From the NCBI RefSeq assembly GCF_001941845.1, contig NZ_CP018870.1:6796001-6860000 (forward strand): 64,000 nt of DNA, written 5' to 3'. Positions 1 to 8,984 of this stretch are shown piece after piece (within the stretch, counting starts at the first letter, position 1; every line of letters begins with the position of its first letter). The DNA comes from Streptomyces sp. TN58 (GTDB lineage Bacteria > Actinomycetota > Actinomycetes > Streptomycetales > Streptomycetaceae). Made by a program: the position numbers and the translations under genes. The notes under the pieces are model-generated. The model worked only from the letters and a program-made list of their open reading frames with translations. It was not told the origin of the DNA and searched no databases.

Positions 1-477
1 GAAGGGGAGCTGGCGGCGGCCGGACTCACGCTGCCCCCGGACTTCGCCGCGTTCTACCGCGACGAGCGACTGTGCCGCGCCCTCGACGAGGTGTCGGTGA
101 CGGCCTGTTGGACCGATCTGTCCCCGGTCCTGCGCAGCCCGGCCGAGGAGGGCGCCCGTCTCGTGCGGTTCCTGCGGGATCAGCAGGACTGCGTCATCTG
201 GTACCTGTACCTGCGGCCGTCGGGGGAGTCGTTCGTGGTCTGCTCGCACCTGGAGCTGGAGTCCGCCGAGGCCTGGGCGGCGCAGGAGGGGGCGGACGGG
301 TTCCGGGAGGCTGCCGCCGGCTCGCTCATACGGTACGCCGGCTCCTTCGAGGAGTTCGCGTACCGCTTCGTCGTGGAGAACGAGCTGTGGATGCAGCTCA
401 ACTCCGCCGACTCGCAGGGACGGCTCGCTCCCCGCCTCCAGGCGTACGCCGACCACTACGCGGCCACCGTCGCCTGA
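1..477 (+). CDS. SUKH/SMI1-KNR4-like protein, 5' truncated by window edge
   Basis: The reading frame is open from base 1, so the start lies outside the window and at least 158 residues are visible. The first visible residues (LTLPPDFAAFYRD) look like the N-terminal LPxDF..FY segment of SUKH/SMI1-KNR4 proteins. A TACW-DLSP segment and an aromatic-rich core (IWYLYLRPSGESFVV) follow. SUKH proteins are often immunity proteins of polymorphic toxin systems, but no toxin is visible here. It could equally be a housekeeping SMI1-like protein. The family call rests on fold-type resemblance and is moderate. Confidence 0.6.
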   Translation, partial: EGELAAAGLTLPPDFAAFYRDERLCRALDEVSVTACWTDLSPVLRSPAEEGARLVRFLRDQQDCVIWYLYLRPSGESFVVCSHLELESAEAWAAQEGADGFREAAAGSLIRYAGSFEEFAYRFVVENELWMQLNSADSQGRLAPRLQAYADHYAATVA

Positions 478-911
478 CCTGCCGGACCGGCCTGCGCGGG
501 CGGCGACCGTCGTCGGCGTTCACCCTGCCGGCCACCGGCGCCGAGCGCACAGACGTGGTGCCGTTCGCCGCCGCCTGGGGCGAACGCCACAGGGCTGTGA
601 AATGGCTGGCCGCGGGAGGCGGCGACCGCATCGTCGACACCCGGAGAAGGGCAAGGGCGGCACCGTCCCCGTGGGTGAAGGACACGCTCATCGACGAGGG
701 AACGCCGCTGCCTTTGCGACGGCCTGCCGCCGACTGTCGCCAGGCCGGGGCGAGCCCCCAGCGAGACCGACCGCCACGACTGCCAGGTTCCATTTCCGTT
801 GCCCCCGTTCCTTTCCATCCTCACCCCCTGTCCTGGGGATTCGCCGCTCGGACCGGCACGGCAGATGGCGCAGGCCGTCGGCATTCGCGACGAGGCGGGT
901 TGATCCCGCCC
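478..911. other. Intergenic stretch, no gene supported
   Basis: About 430 bases between the SUKH-like gene and the membrane protein gene. Several overlapping frames are open on both strands because of the high GC content, but none has a ribosome-binding site, a protein-like composition or a recognisable motif. A forward stretch near 560-690 (..AVKWLAAGGGDRIVD..) could be a decayed gene, but it cannot be assigned. Confidence 0.4.
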
Positions 912-1253
912 TCAGCCACCGCCCTGAAAGGCCCACAGCGCGAAAGCCACCGCGTACAGCACGAAGGTCGCCAGGTGCGCGTACGCCAGGGCCACGAAGG
1001 TGCCGACTCCGCCCAGGACCAGGCCGCGGACCTTCGCCCCCGGGCGGGACGGCGGCCACCAGGAGGCTGCCACCAGTGCGGCCGGAACGACGTAGGGCAG
1101 GGCCAGCCACGCCGGGCCGTGAACGATCGGCGACGAGCGGTATGCCCACACACCGCCCAGTGTCGCCGCCGCGGTAAACAGGGAGGGGGCCAGCCACCAC
1201 GGCGGGGCCAGGAGCCGCGCAGTCGGAGGCCTCGGGGCAGAAGTCGCATTCAT
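912..1253 (-). CDS. Small multi-pass membrane protein, unknown function
   Basis: The ATG at 1253 gives 113 residues (MNATSAP..). After a short polar N-terminus there are about four hydrophobic segments: LAPSLFTAAATLGGVWAY, WLALPYVVPAALVAASWW, and a long C-terminal stretch with GGVGTFVALAYAHL followed by FVLYAVAFALWAF. An upstream in-frame ATG at 1298 would add a cysteine-rich, non-hydrophobic extension and looks less likely. The composition fits a small actinobacterial integral membrane protein. No family-specific motif is visible, so no function is assigned. Confidence 0.55.
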   Translation of the reverse strand: MNATSAPRPPTARLLAPPWWLAPSLFTAAATLGGVWAYRSSPIVHGPAWLALPYVVPAALVAASWWPPSRPGAKVRGLVLGGVGTFVALAYAHLATFVLYAVAFALWAFQGGG

Positions 1254-1967
1254 GGGGCCCATTGCACCGTCCGGGGCGCACCGTGCACATGGGCGCACCT
1301 ACTCAGGCCGCCCTGTCCGCGTACCCATCACAGTGCTGCGGGGCCGATCTCTCGGCCTCCAGCGTGCGCCTGCTATTCGGGGATGGCACCAGCACTTGGA
1401 CGGGCACGGGCACGGGCCCCGGCACAGGCGGCCCATAACCTCTGAAGCCGGCCCCTACCGGGTTTGTGCAAGATCGAAACGCCTGAGCCTGTGCATCTGC
1501 GCAGGCTCAGCAACAAGCGATGCAGCACCTCTCCACGTCCGGTACGGGCTGGTCTTACCTGCCCGGCGCCCGCCGGGCGCAGACAGGAGGCAGCCCGCGC
1601 CGCAGAGTCGGCGCGCCCGCGTCGTGCTTGGGCCTTGATGACGTAGAAGAAGTTGATGCGCAGGTAAGCGGCTCAGTCGGGGCGGCGCCGCGGGAGCTGG
1701 TCGCGCGCCGCTCCTTCACACCGCGGGGAAGTCGGTCCAGGATGAGATTGTTTCCCGGCGAGTACGCGGGAGCTCGCAGGGTGGCTGTCAGAACTCGTCG
1801 GGGTTAGCCAGTCGTTCGTCCCCGTCGCCCTCGTCTGGGACAATGTCCGGCGCCGGGACACCACCGAGGCGGTCATCGGCGCGGTCACCGGAACCCTGCG
1901 CCGCCCGCTGCTGCTCGTCCTCCGAGGTCGTGTCAGGCCTCGGGTCGGTGCGCTTAGAGTGCTCCGC
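1254..1967. other. Intergenic stretch with possible transposase remnant
   Basis: About 700 bases without a supported gene. Near 1812-1850 the forward frame reads SFVPVALVWDNVRRRD, which resembles the metal-binding 'VLVWDN' strand of IS630-type transposases, but nothing on either side continues the match. A strong hairpin lies at 1483-1510. The rest shows no coding signal I can support. Confidence 0.35.
1483..1510. repeat. Inverted repeat, 12-bp stem with 4-base loop
   Basis: CTGAGCCTGTGC and GCGCAGGCTCAG flank ATCT; all pairs are Watson-Crick except one G-T. No T-run follows on either strand. It could be a terminator-like hairpin or the end of a lost mobile element. It lies upstream of the membrane protein gene, not downstream of a gene. 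Confidence 0.5.
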
Positions 1968-2384
1968 ATGGACATGCGAAGGATCGTCGCGGTGCTGGCC
2001 GAGGAAGCTGAGCACCAGATCCTCGACCAGGTGTGGGAGCTGGGGCCGACCGAGTGCGCACTCGTCCGTGAGGTCGAGGCCGGCCTGCGTGACGTTGTCG
2101 GTCCGCCGGACGTCCAGGAGGCGCTGCCGCCGATCAAGCGGCTCGAACATCTGCGGGAAACGCTGGCTGTCCTGGCGATCTCCCTCGCGCGTACCCACGG
2201 CCGCATGGCCTGGTTCCTCTCCGGTGCTCTGAACGCGCTCGAACCGGTCCTGCGCTGGCGTGCGCTGCCCGCTGACCGTGGTGGCACCTTCGGCACTGTC
2301 CTCGCGAGCACCGAGGAGTACATGGAGGCGGAGGACGCCGTCCGCCGACTCCAGGACGTCCTCGCGCGCATCAGCCGCCGCTGA
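1968..2384 (+). CDS. Conserved-looking helical protein of unknown function
   Basis: 138 residues from the ATG at 1968; a GTG nine bases upstream is the alternative. The sequence is rich in charged helices (AEEAEHQILDQVWELGP, EEYMEAEDAVRRLQDVLA) with consistent high-GC third positions, which marks it as a real gene although no family is recognised. A TTAGAGT sequence lies a few bases upstream of the ATG and there is no Shine-Dalgarno sequence, the arrangement seen for leaderless transcripts in Streptomyces. The long antisense frame over this region is a shadow. Confidence 0.6.
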   Translation: MDMRRIVAVLAEEAEHQILDQVWELGPTECALVREVEAGLRDVVGPPDVQEALPPIKRLEHLRETLAVLAISLARTHGRMAWFLSGALNALEPVLRWRALPADRGGTFGTVLASTEEYMEAEDAVRRLQDVLARISRR

Positions 2385-3033
2385 CCTGCACGGCCGCTTC
2401 ACAAGGGGACGAGAGGGAGACCACCGCCCCGAGGCCGCCCAAAGCTGGGTCACACCATCAGGCTCCCCCTCGTCCGTCAGTCCACGGCCAAGGACCGTAG
2501 GAGGGGGCTTCGGCGGCGTCGCACACCGTGCACGCCGTAGCGCCCGGCCGCGTGAGGACGCCGAGTGCCTGCAGGGTGCCGAGCGGCTGCACACGCTCGG
2601 TCGGGAGCGGGCAGCCCTCGGAGTGCATCATGGCGGGGCCGACCGCGGTATGCGCATCGAGTCGCCACAACCACCGGGCCGCCCCGACGGGGCGGCCGAG
2701 CGGGGCCGGCCGAGATGCCGCCCAGGCCGACACCGGGCAGCGGACGCAGCTGCGCGGCGGTGCCCCGCGTGCTGTACTCGGCGGCCTTCACCTCGCACGC
2801 CACTGGTGAGGAGGCGGTGTTCCGACCGTGCACCATTGCGCGGTGCTCACGGCTCAGTCCCCGAACAAGTGCGACAGCAAGCGGCCAAGATCCAACGCCT
2901 GCCGGCGGTCGTCGCCCGAGCTCACGCCGCCTGCCGGGAAAGCGATCGTCTGGGCGCTCGGGTGATCTGTGTAGATCGCAGGAGTGGACGGCCTCGTGAC
3001 ATCGGCGGTCGTACCGGTCACTATCCTGCCGGG
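2385..3033. other. Intergenic stretch, no gene supported
   Basis: About 650 bases. It contains the hairpin at 2677-2697 and otherwise only GC-driven open frames that lack start signals and protein-like composition. The frame of the next gene is open upstream through this stretch, but that extension is proline/arginine-rich and looks non-coding. Confidence 0.4.
2677..2697. repeat. Perfect hairpin, 9-bp stem and 3-base loop
   Basis: GGCCGCCCC and GGGGCGGCC are separated by GAC. There is no T-tract, which is common for Streptomyces terminators. It lies about 290 bases after the stop codon of the preceding plus-strand gene, so a terminator role is possible but unproven. Confidence 0.45.
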
Positions 3034-4158
3034 ATGACCGCGCATTCGTCCCCTCCGCTGACCCTGGAAACCGCCAGAGATCTTCAGCGCATACTCCGAG
3101 CCGAGATCGGGCCGGGCCTCAGCGAGGGGGAACTCGACGCGGTCGAGGCACGGTTCGGCTTCACCTTCTCGGCGGATCACAGGGTCTTCCTCGCCGCCGG
3201 GCTCCCACACGGGTCACGAAGCTGGCCAGACTGGCGCAACGGCGACCCTGAGGACCTGGCCGAGCGGCTCTCCCGACCGGTCGAGGGCGTGCTCTTCGAC
3301 GTCCAGCACAACGGCTTCTGGCATCCCTCCTGGAGCCAGAAGCCCGCAGAGACATCCGACGCGCTGCAGATCGCACGGTCCGAGTTGGCGACCGCACCGC
3401 AGCTGGTCCCCATCTACAGCCACCGCTACCTGCCTGGCACAGCAGGCGAATGCGGGCACCCCGTGCTCTCCGTCCACCAGACCGACGTCATCTTCTACGG
3501 CAACGACCTCTCCGACTACGTACGGTACGAGTTCACCGGCCGGGCGAGCAGTCTCCCGGCCCGCGCCACTGTCGGTTTCTGGTCGTACTTCGTCAACGGC
3601 GGCCCCGGCATCGACGTCACCGCGCCAACGCCGCACAGCCCTTACGCCGTCAGCGGGCAGGAGGCGATCGAGTATCTGCGGATGCTGGCCCTGGAGCGCC
3701 TGATCGGCCGACCGCACCACCCGTACCAACTGATCGAAGCAGGGGTCACGGCACTGGTTCTCGGCGTCGAGACGGAGTCGCTTGCGCTGCTCGCCGGCCT
3801 GTCGCGCACCGAGCACGAGAGCGCCGATGCGCTCTTCGACCAAGTACTGGGCGAACTCGGTCTGCCCGAGGGCTTTCCCGGCGATGACACCGATATCCCG
3901 GGGGAGGCGGCACGCTGGGAGCTCGTGCGCTGGTGGCTCCGGCTGATCGTGAACGGGAGTATGGCCCCCGGCGCCGGCGGTGACGTGATCACGTACGAGG
4001 GCTGGGGCGCACTGGCACGGCCCCAGTCCCTTCAGCCGCTTGTCGACAAGGTCGATGCCTACAACGAATCGGACGCGATCCAGCGCACAACACGCGAGCA
4101 GGCGATCGTCACGGAGGCCGAACGGTTGCTCGCCGGCCCCTGGCCACCGCCGGACTGA
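3034..4158 (+). CDS. SMI1/KNR4 (SUKH)-type protein
   Basis: 374 residues from the ATG at 3034. The N-terminal half carries the SUKH-like layout: an LSEGELDAVEARFGFTF start, an FLAAGLP strand, SWPDWRNGD, then FDVQHNGFWHPSWSQKP and a VHQTDVIFYGNDLSDY segment. This arrangement is common in actinobacterial SMI1/KNR4 proteins. The C-terminal half (from about residue 215) is helical and ends in a proline-rich tail. The open frame extends far upstream, but protein-like composition begins only at this ATG. Its cellular role is unknown; family members include immunity proteins against secreted toxins. Confidence 0.7.
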   Translation: MTAHSSPPLTLETARDLQRILRAEIGPGLSEGELDAVEARFGFTFSADHRVFLAAGLPHGSRSWPDWRNGDPEDLAERLSRPVEGVLFDVQHNGFWHPSWSQKPAETSDALQIARSELATAPQLVPIYSHRYLPGTAGECGHPVLSVHQTDVIFYGNDLSDYVRYEFTGRASSLPARATVGFWSYFVNGGPGIDVTAPTPHSPYAVSGQEAIEYLRMLALERLIGRPHHPYQLIEAGVTALVLGVETESLALLAGLSRTEHESADALFDQVLGELGLPEGFPGDDTDIPGEAARWELVRWWLRLIVNGSMAPGAGGDVITYEGWGALARPQSLQPLVDKVDAYNESDAIQRTTREQAIVTEAERLLAGPWPPPD

Positions 4159-4750
4159 CTGGACGGCCGGGTTTCAGAATGCTGAACGACCCAACCTTGC
4201 TGATGCACCGCCGATGCCCTTCCCCCGGAGAATCACTGCCTGACCCTGCGCCTGCTCATGGCGGAGGTCGAGCAGACCTGAGTGGTTGCTCCGGCTCGGG
4301 CCGTCGGACGGGGGTTCCCCTGGCCGGTGGCGTCAGGGTGGTGGGCGCTGTCGCGCGTTCGAGTGTCGTTCGGCGAGTCGGTGATGTGGCCTGCCCGGCA
4401 GCGGACGGGGATGGGCGGGCCACGTCCCACCCACCCACGCCTTGGGGATTGAGTACATGACCATGGCGTTGCCCGCGCCGCCTATTACCGCGCCTGGCAG
4501 GACTACGTCGCCGGCGACGACGCTGCCGCCGCCGCGAACAGCATGATGCCGCAACGCACCGCACCACCGGCACCGCACCACACCGGGCGCCGACAGGGGC
4601 AGAACGGCACGGCTCTTCGCCGCCGCCCCCCGCTCCGGCGCCGTCGGCGATCGACACCGCGCAACGGAGCCACGCCCTTGCGCGGTGTTCTGTTCGCCGG
4701 CCGCGCCCACGCTCCACGCCGGGCCGCAGTGCTGCCGGGCGTCCAGTGGC
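4159..4750. other. Intergenic stretch, no gene supported
   Basis: About 590 bases between convergent genes. A forward stretch near 4475-4555 reads ARAAYYRAWQDYVAGDD followed by alanines, which looks like the tail of a helical protein, but no start or upstream continuation exists, so it may be a gene remnant. The rest is not protein-like. Confidence 0.35.
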
Positions 4751-5203
4751 CTACGGCATGATCGGACGGTTGGCCGACGTGTACTCCTCCGCGACGGAGA
4801 AGACGCTGGCACAGCGCGGGCATTCCGCGTTGCCAAACAGGTGGGTGATTCCGTTGGCGAGCTCCTCCTGGCCGATCGCGGACAGCGATCTGATGCATCC
4901 ATCGGCCGGTTCCGGTGAGTTCCACGGGGGCCACCGGACGCAGGTCGCGTCGAATCTCTTCGCCCCCGCCCCGCCGTACACCTTCGAGTAGCAGCCGTAG
5001 AGGACGGGCATACGGTGGCGCGCCCCCGCCCCGGACTCCAGACCTGATACCACCACGAGGAAGAGGTCCGGTGCCGTCCCATTCGAGCGGGCCGACTGAA
5101 CACGGGCCGGCTCGCTGGAGAAGGACTGCAGCTTCCTGTCCGGCAGCGCTTCGCTCGCGCTGCCGAGGGGGCCGCGCACCACAGGGCGTACGATCATCGC
5201 CAT
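4751..5203 (-). CDS. Hypothetical protein with C-terminal CPRC motif
   Basis: 150 residues from the ATG at 5203 (MAMIVRPV..); a second ATG lies at 5197. Codons have consistently G/C third positions and the composition is protein-like, e.g. APDLFLVVVSGLESG and MPVLYGCYSKVYGG. Near the C-terminus, AECPRCASVFSV could be half of a zinc site, but no second CxxC is present. No good Shine-Dalgarno sequence precedes the start. It is divergent from the HIRAN gene with a 22-base gap, so their promoters must overlap or be leaderless. No family recognised. Confidence 0.55.
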   Translation of the reverse strand: MAMIVRPVVRGPLGSASEALPDRKLQSFSSEPARVQSARSNGTAPDLFLVVVSGLESGAGARHRMPVLYGCYSKVYGGAGAKRFDATCVRWPPWNSPEPADGCIRSLSAIGQEELANGITHLFGNAECPRCASVFSVAEEYTSANRPIMP

Positions 5204-5225
5204 ACTTGCAGGTCGGAGGCGTCCG

Positions 5226-6536
5226 ATGGTTACGGCCCCGCCTGCCCGTAATGCCCTCGCGCCGTGGCGGTTGTCAGCTGGGCGAGGCGCCTGGACACCT
5301 GTGAGGGACCCTGTGGGAAGGCACACCCGGCGATCGGGAGAATACGTCAGGCCCCAGCAGCGCATATACCTCGACGACTACTGCCGAGCGTCCGGGGACT
5401 TCTTCGCCTCGGGGACGTACTACCACCAGGATGTGTTGCGCGGATTCCCGGCGGGACAGAAGGTCGAGGCCGAGCTGGTGCCCGAGCCTCACAACCCTTG
5501 GGACGCGCGGGCGGTCGCGCTGGATGTGGAGGGGCAGCGAGTTGCCTATCTGCCCGCGGTCTCGGCGAAGATGTGGCACGACGTAATCCGGGGGTGGAAC
5601 ACCGCCGGATTCGCGGTCTACTGCGGAGCCGAGATCAACGCGTGGGAGGGGGGCGACGCAAAGTGTCGCGTCGGCCTGACCGTGCCCAAGTGGGACTGGG
5701 AGACGCTGGTGGCACTGGCGGAGGCCGTGGGGCTTCGCGTCTCATGGGAAGCCGCCCTGGCCGATCTGACCGAGGCACAGCGGACCTTGCTGCGCAGGGA
5801 CCGCGGGTACAGCCCCGACGAGCGCGTCATCCGGGCGATGCAGAAGAAGCGTGCGCACCACCCCGAGTTCAGGTGGGGCGCCGAGAACGACGGAGACCTG
5901 ACGGAGCGGATGCCTTTCTGGTACGGCTACTTCGTCCGCGAGCAGATGCGGGAGGAGGCGAGGCAGGAGGAGGAGCTCGTCCGGTTCGCCCGTTCCGTCA
6001 GATCCGGCTTGCTGCGCGCGTTCACGGCGGAGGTCAGGAGAGCGCGGGAGCGGGAGCGCGAGCAGGCACGCCTTCTGCGCCAAGACCAGGACGACCGGGC
6101 GCTGCGGTTGCAACACGAGGGCAGGCGGGTCTCGGCCATCGCTGCCGAGCTCGGCCTGTCGCCCAAGCAGGTCGAGGCTGCCCTGTCACGTGCTCGCCGG
6201 GCCGCAGGGATCACTGTTCGGGGGAACGCGGGCCTGCAGAGCGACCGTCGCCGCGATGCGGCGGAGGCTGTCCGCCTGAAGAGGTCCGGCATGACGCGGG
6301 CGCAGGTGGCGAGGGCCATGGAACGGTCCGTCGACACTGTCGACGAACTGCTCAAAGATGGGCTGTTCTACGCGGCGCCTGAAGACCATCCGGAGCGGCT
6401 GGCACTGGCGCGACGGTGCCTCGGCCTGCGGGCCACAGGGCTGGGGAAGGAGGAGATCCTGGGCCGGTTGGGAGTCAGCCGCAAGCAGGCGCTGCGAGCC
6501 TTCCGGGACGCGTCCCTTCTTGACGCCGAGAGATGA
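5226..6536 (+). CDS. HIRAN-domain protein with C-terminal helix-turn-helix repeats
   Basis: 436 residues; the ATG at 5226 is preceded by GGAGG at the right distance. Residues about 60-160 match a HIRAN domain (YYHQDVLRGF, then PEPHNPWDARAVALDVEG, RVAYLPAVSAKMW). HIRAN domains bind DNA ends in eukaryotic HLTF and occur in bacterial DNA-processing proteins. A charged helical linker (EEARQEEELVRFARS.. then RAREREREQARLL) leads to three HTH-like units: HEGRRVSAIAAELGLSPKQV, KRSGMTRAQVARAMERSV and GLGKEEILGRLGVSRKQAL. This suggests a DNA-binding protein. Partners are not evident and the role is inferred from domains only. Confidence 0.72.
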   Translation: MVTAPPARNALAPWRLSAGRGAWTPVRDPVGRHTRRSGEYVRPQQRIYLDDYCRASGDFFASGTYYHQDVLRGFPAGQKVEAELVPEPHNPWDARAVALDVEGQRVAYLPAVSAKMWHDVIRGWNTAGFAVYCGAEINAWEGGDAKCRVGLTVPKWDWETLVALAEAVGLRVSWEAALADLTEAQRTLLRRDRGYSPDERVIRAMQKKRAHHPEFRWGAENDGDLTERMPFWYGYFVREQMREEARQEEELVRFARSVRSGLLRAFTAEVRRAREREREQARLLRQDQDDRALRLQHEGRRVSAIAAELGLSPKQVEAALSRARRAAGITVRGNAGLQSDRRRDAAEAVRLKRSGMTRAQVARAMERSVDTVDELLKDGLFYAAPEDHPERLALARRCLGLRATGLGKEEILGRLGVSRKQALRAFRDASLLDAER

Positions 6537-7210
6537 GCGAAGCCACGCTTGACCACTGCCGGAGCTGCCCCACCGCAACCGGTGTGTCTGCTCACGGCAG
6601 GTCGGCTGGAATACTCCGGCCATGGAGGCCGGGGCGGCGGGGAGCGGGGCACGGTCGGACGTGGCGGCCGGCGCCGGGCAGTCGGCGTTCTGCGCAGGCA
6701 GCGGACGTCGAGGGGGCCACGGAGCTACGGACCGTGGTGTGCGTGCAGTTTCTGGACCGCTCGGGCGCCACGATCAGCACCGAGTGCGGCACGGATGCGG
6801 GCATCCTTCTCCACGGACAGCACGTCCATCGTTATGGTCGATCGCGAGCGCGCAGGATGCGTCAGGTCCGTACTGCCCCCGGTGGGTAGCTCAGCCGTTG
6901 TCGTTCTTCGCCCGCCGGCTGGGCTTCGGTGTTCCCGGGGCAAGGCCGGGTCCGCGGACGGGACTCGGGCGGTTCGTGCGGAGCGCGGGCGTCTTCGTCG
7001 ACGGCGGCCGGCTGCACGCCGACTTCTTGTCCTGTCGGAGGCCGCTCGGGCTCACGCCAGCACCCATGCGTCAGCGAATGTCGACCGCCGTGCCGCCTAG
7101 TGCTGTGACCGGGAAGGTTCGCCGGGTTTGAGAACGCTGGCCCCTCGGTGATGTCAGAGGGAGGCCTGATGATGTTCCCTGCCAGTCACATCTCAGGGAC
7201 GAGGGAAGAC
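6537..7210. other. Intergenic stretch with decayed coding remnants
   Basis: About 670 bases. Forward-frame pieces such as VVCVQFLDRSGATISTE (about 6730-6785) and SFFARRLGFGVPG look coding but are short, lie in different frames and have no start, consistent with decayed genes. An IS630-type terminus lies at 7098-7130. Confidence 0.35.
7098..7130. repeat. Solo IS630-type terminal repeat
   Basis: TAGTGCTGTGACCG followed by an AGGTTC.CCGGGTT pattern. It matches the reverse complement of the right end of the IS630-type element at 7745-8984 over about 33 bases with roughly five differences. No partner end or transposase lies next to it, so it is an orphan terminus or the residue of a deleted copy. 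Confidence 0.6.
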
Positions 7211-7747
7211 ATGTCATCGGCATTGGAACGCCTCCAGGCACTGCTCGGTGAGCCGGAGGAGGCGTGGGGCTGGCCGCGCCGAGAGGTCTGGGAGGCCTCC
7301 GAACAGCACCTCGGTGTCACGCTGCCCGAGGACTACAAGGCCTTCATGGACCTGTACGGGCCCGGAACCCTCGGCGGGTACCTCCACCTCAACCGGCCAA
7401 CAGGTCTCATGACCCCCGCCGAATTCGAGGACTTCTGGTCCCTGGAGGGTTGGCGCGATGCACGAAGAGGGGCGGAGGATCTCTACCCCTTCCCCTTCCA
7501 CCCCGAGCCCGGTGGGCTCATCCCCTGGGGCCACGACGAGCACAGCAGCGAGTACTACTTCCTGGCCGGCGACCCGGATCCGGGCAACTGGGAAATCGTG
7601 GTCGGTAGCGAGTGCGCGGAGTGGTACCGAACCAGCGGCAGCTTCACCGACTTCCTGATGCGCTGCTTCGACGGCCTCGACCGGGCCCCGTTCATGGACC
7701 GAGGCTGGCCCGGAGGCGACGCCCGCTACGAACCCTTCGACATGTAG
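7211..7747 (+). CDS. SMI1/KNR4 (SUKH-1) family protein
   Basis: 178 residues from the ATG at 7211, preceded by GAGGGA. Upstream in-frame ATGs at 7148 and 7169 would add a poor extension. Clear SUKH-1 layout: W-PRREVWEASEQHLGVTLP, EDYKAFMDLYGPGTLGGYL, then LIPWGHDEHSSEYYFLAGDPDPG and a C-terminal FTDFLMRCFDGL. It is the third SUKH-like protein within 8 kb; such proteins are often immunity factors for polymorphic toxins. Its TAG stop codon contains the TA target of the IS630-type insertion, so the reading frame is undamaged. Confidence 0.82.
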   Translation: MSSALERLQALLGEPEEAWGWPRREVWEASEQHLGVTLPEDYKAFMDLYGPGTLGGYLHLNRPTGLMTPAEFEDFWSLEGWRDARRGAEDLYPFPFHPEPGGLIPWGHDEHSSEYYFLAGDPDPGNWEIVVGSECAEWYRTSGSFTDFLMRCFDGLDRAPFMDRGWPGGDARYEPFDM

Positions 7748-8984
7748 TGCTGTGCCCGGAAAGGGTTGGCAGGCCGGGCGGTCAAGCTGCTGTTTGCAGT
7801 GGCCTGCCGCCCCAGCGGAGACCTCGTTCGCTGCGGATCCGTGCGCGTTCGCGTCGTTGGGCGGCCAGGACGTCGGGGTGACGGGCGTTCTGGTTGCGCC
7901 AGCGCAGGTAGGCGTGCAGAGCCCGGGTCTGGACGGTGTGGTTCAGATGGGTCGAGTTGGCCAGGGTGAACTGCCGCAGTGGTCCGAAGTGGGCCTCGAT
8001 GGGGTTGGCCCAGGACGCGTAGGTGGGCGTGAAGCACAGCTCCACCTTGTTGCGGGCCGCCCACCTGCGGATCTTCCAGTTCAGGTGGGCGGAGAGGTTG
8101 TCGAGGATCACGTAGATCGGGGCGCCGTCAGGACGGGCGGCGCGGATGGACCGTAGAGCGGCCCAGGTGTGGTCGATGCCCTTGCGGCGCCTGTTGATTC
8201 CCCAGAGCTTGTCGTCGCCGACGGAGTAGCAGCCGTGGAAGTAGGTGACGCCGTGGGTGCGTCGGTAGGTGGCCGGCAGCCGGTCGGGGCGGGTCCTTTC
8301 AGCCCAGCAGGAGCCAGCGGTGGGGCGGATGCCCAGCGGCCCGAACTCGTCGAAGGCGAATGTGCGGTTCGGCCGCTCGTTGACCGCGTACTCGATCCGT
8401 TCCAGCTTGGCGTCGAATCCCGGGTCCGGGTATTCCTTCCAAGTCTTCGTCCGCTGGAAGGTGATCCCGCGGCGGGCCAGTAAGCATCGCAGGGCCTCGC
8501 GCCCGATCCGGACGGGCCGGGCCAAGTTCCTGCGCAGGTGATCGACCAGTTTGCGGACCGACCAGCGGGTGAAGGGCTTGCCCAGCACGGTGGGCCGGGT
8601 GGTGGCCGTCTGGATGACGAAGTCCTCGTCGTCACTGCTCAGCAGGCGGGGACGGCCTCCCGCCCACTGAGGGTTGAGGCATGCGAGCCCGATCTTGTTG
8701 AAGCGGTGGATCACGTCACGGACGGTGTCCTCGTCCGCCTGGACCAGCCGCGCGATCACCGGGACCGTGCTACCGCCGGCCGAGGCCAGCAGCATCATCG
8801 CTCGCCGAAACCGCACCGAGCTCGTACTGCCCCGCCGCACAATCCGCTGGAGCTTCTGTCCCTCGTGCTCCGTTAGCCTCCGGGCCCTGACCGGTGGTGC
8901 CATCCCGCCCCCCTGCTGGTTGGAAGTCGTCACTTCCAACCAGCACAACGAGCAACCCGGTGAACCTATGCGGTCACAGCACTA
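7745..8984 (-). mobile_element. IS630-type insertion sequence
   Basis: The element is bounded by TA dinucleotides at 7745-7746 and 8983-8984, the target duplication typical of IS630. The ends are inverted: the left end reads TAGTGCTGTGCCCGG, and the right end read inward is TAGTGCTGTGACCGC. One transposase gene fills about 1.2 kb on the minus strand. The left TA is part of the SUKH stop codon, and the right flank is a truncated IS701-type transposase, so this is a nested insertion. Confidence 0.85.
7782..8948 (-). CDS. IS630-family transposase
   Basis: The open frame gives 388 residues; translation may begin at an internal ATG at residue 16 (MAPPVRARRLTEHE). Order of parts: HTH domain (LTEHEGQKLQRIVRRGSTS, then a VPVIARLVQADEDTVRDV winged helix), a winged segment WSVRKLVDHLRRNL, and the DDE catalytic core with TFAFDEFGPLGIRP, the second strand IYVILDNLSAHLN, and YASWANPIEAHFGPL carrying the final glutamate. 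This is the standard Tc1/mariner-IS630 layout. The length is normal and no frameshift is seen, so the element may still be active. Confidence 0.92.
   Translation of the reverse strand: MCWLEVTTSNQQGGGMAPPVRARRLTEHEGQKLQRIVRRGSTSSVRFRRAMMLLASAGGSTVPVIARLVQADEDTVRDVIHRFNKIGLACLNPQWAGGRPRLLSSDDEDFVIQTATTRPTVLGKPFTRWSVRKLVDHLRRNLARPVRIGREALRCLLARRGITFQRTKTWKEYPDPGFDAKLERIEYAVNERPNRTFAFDEFGPLGIRPTAGSCWAERTRPDRLPATYRRTHGVTYFHGCYSVGDDKLWGINRRRKGIDHTWAALRSIRAARPDGAPIYVILDNLSAHLNWKIRRWAARNKVELCFTPTYASWANPIEAHFGPLRQFTLANSTHLNHTVQTRALHAYLRWRNQNARHPDVLAAQRRERARIRSERGLRWGGRPLQTAA

Noticed and set aside
72..1445. 457-codon forward frame across the left edge
   Set aside because: It overlaps the SUKH-like gene in another frame, and its Arg/Pro/Gly-rich composition is typical of a high-GC shadow.
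6885..6960. tRNA-like start (GGTGGGTAGCTCAG)
   Set aside because: The following bases cannot form the D stem, an anticodon arm or a T-arm with GTTCRA at the proper distance, so it is a chance match.
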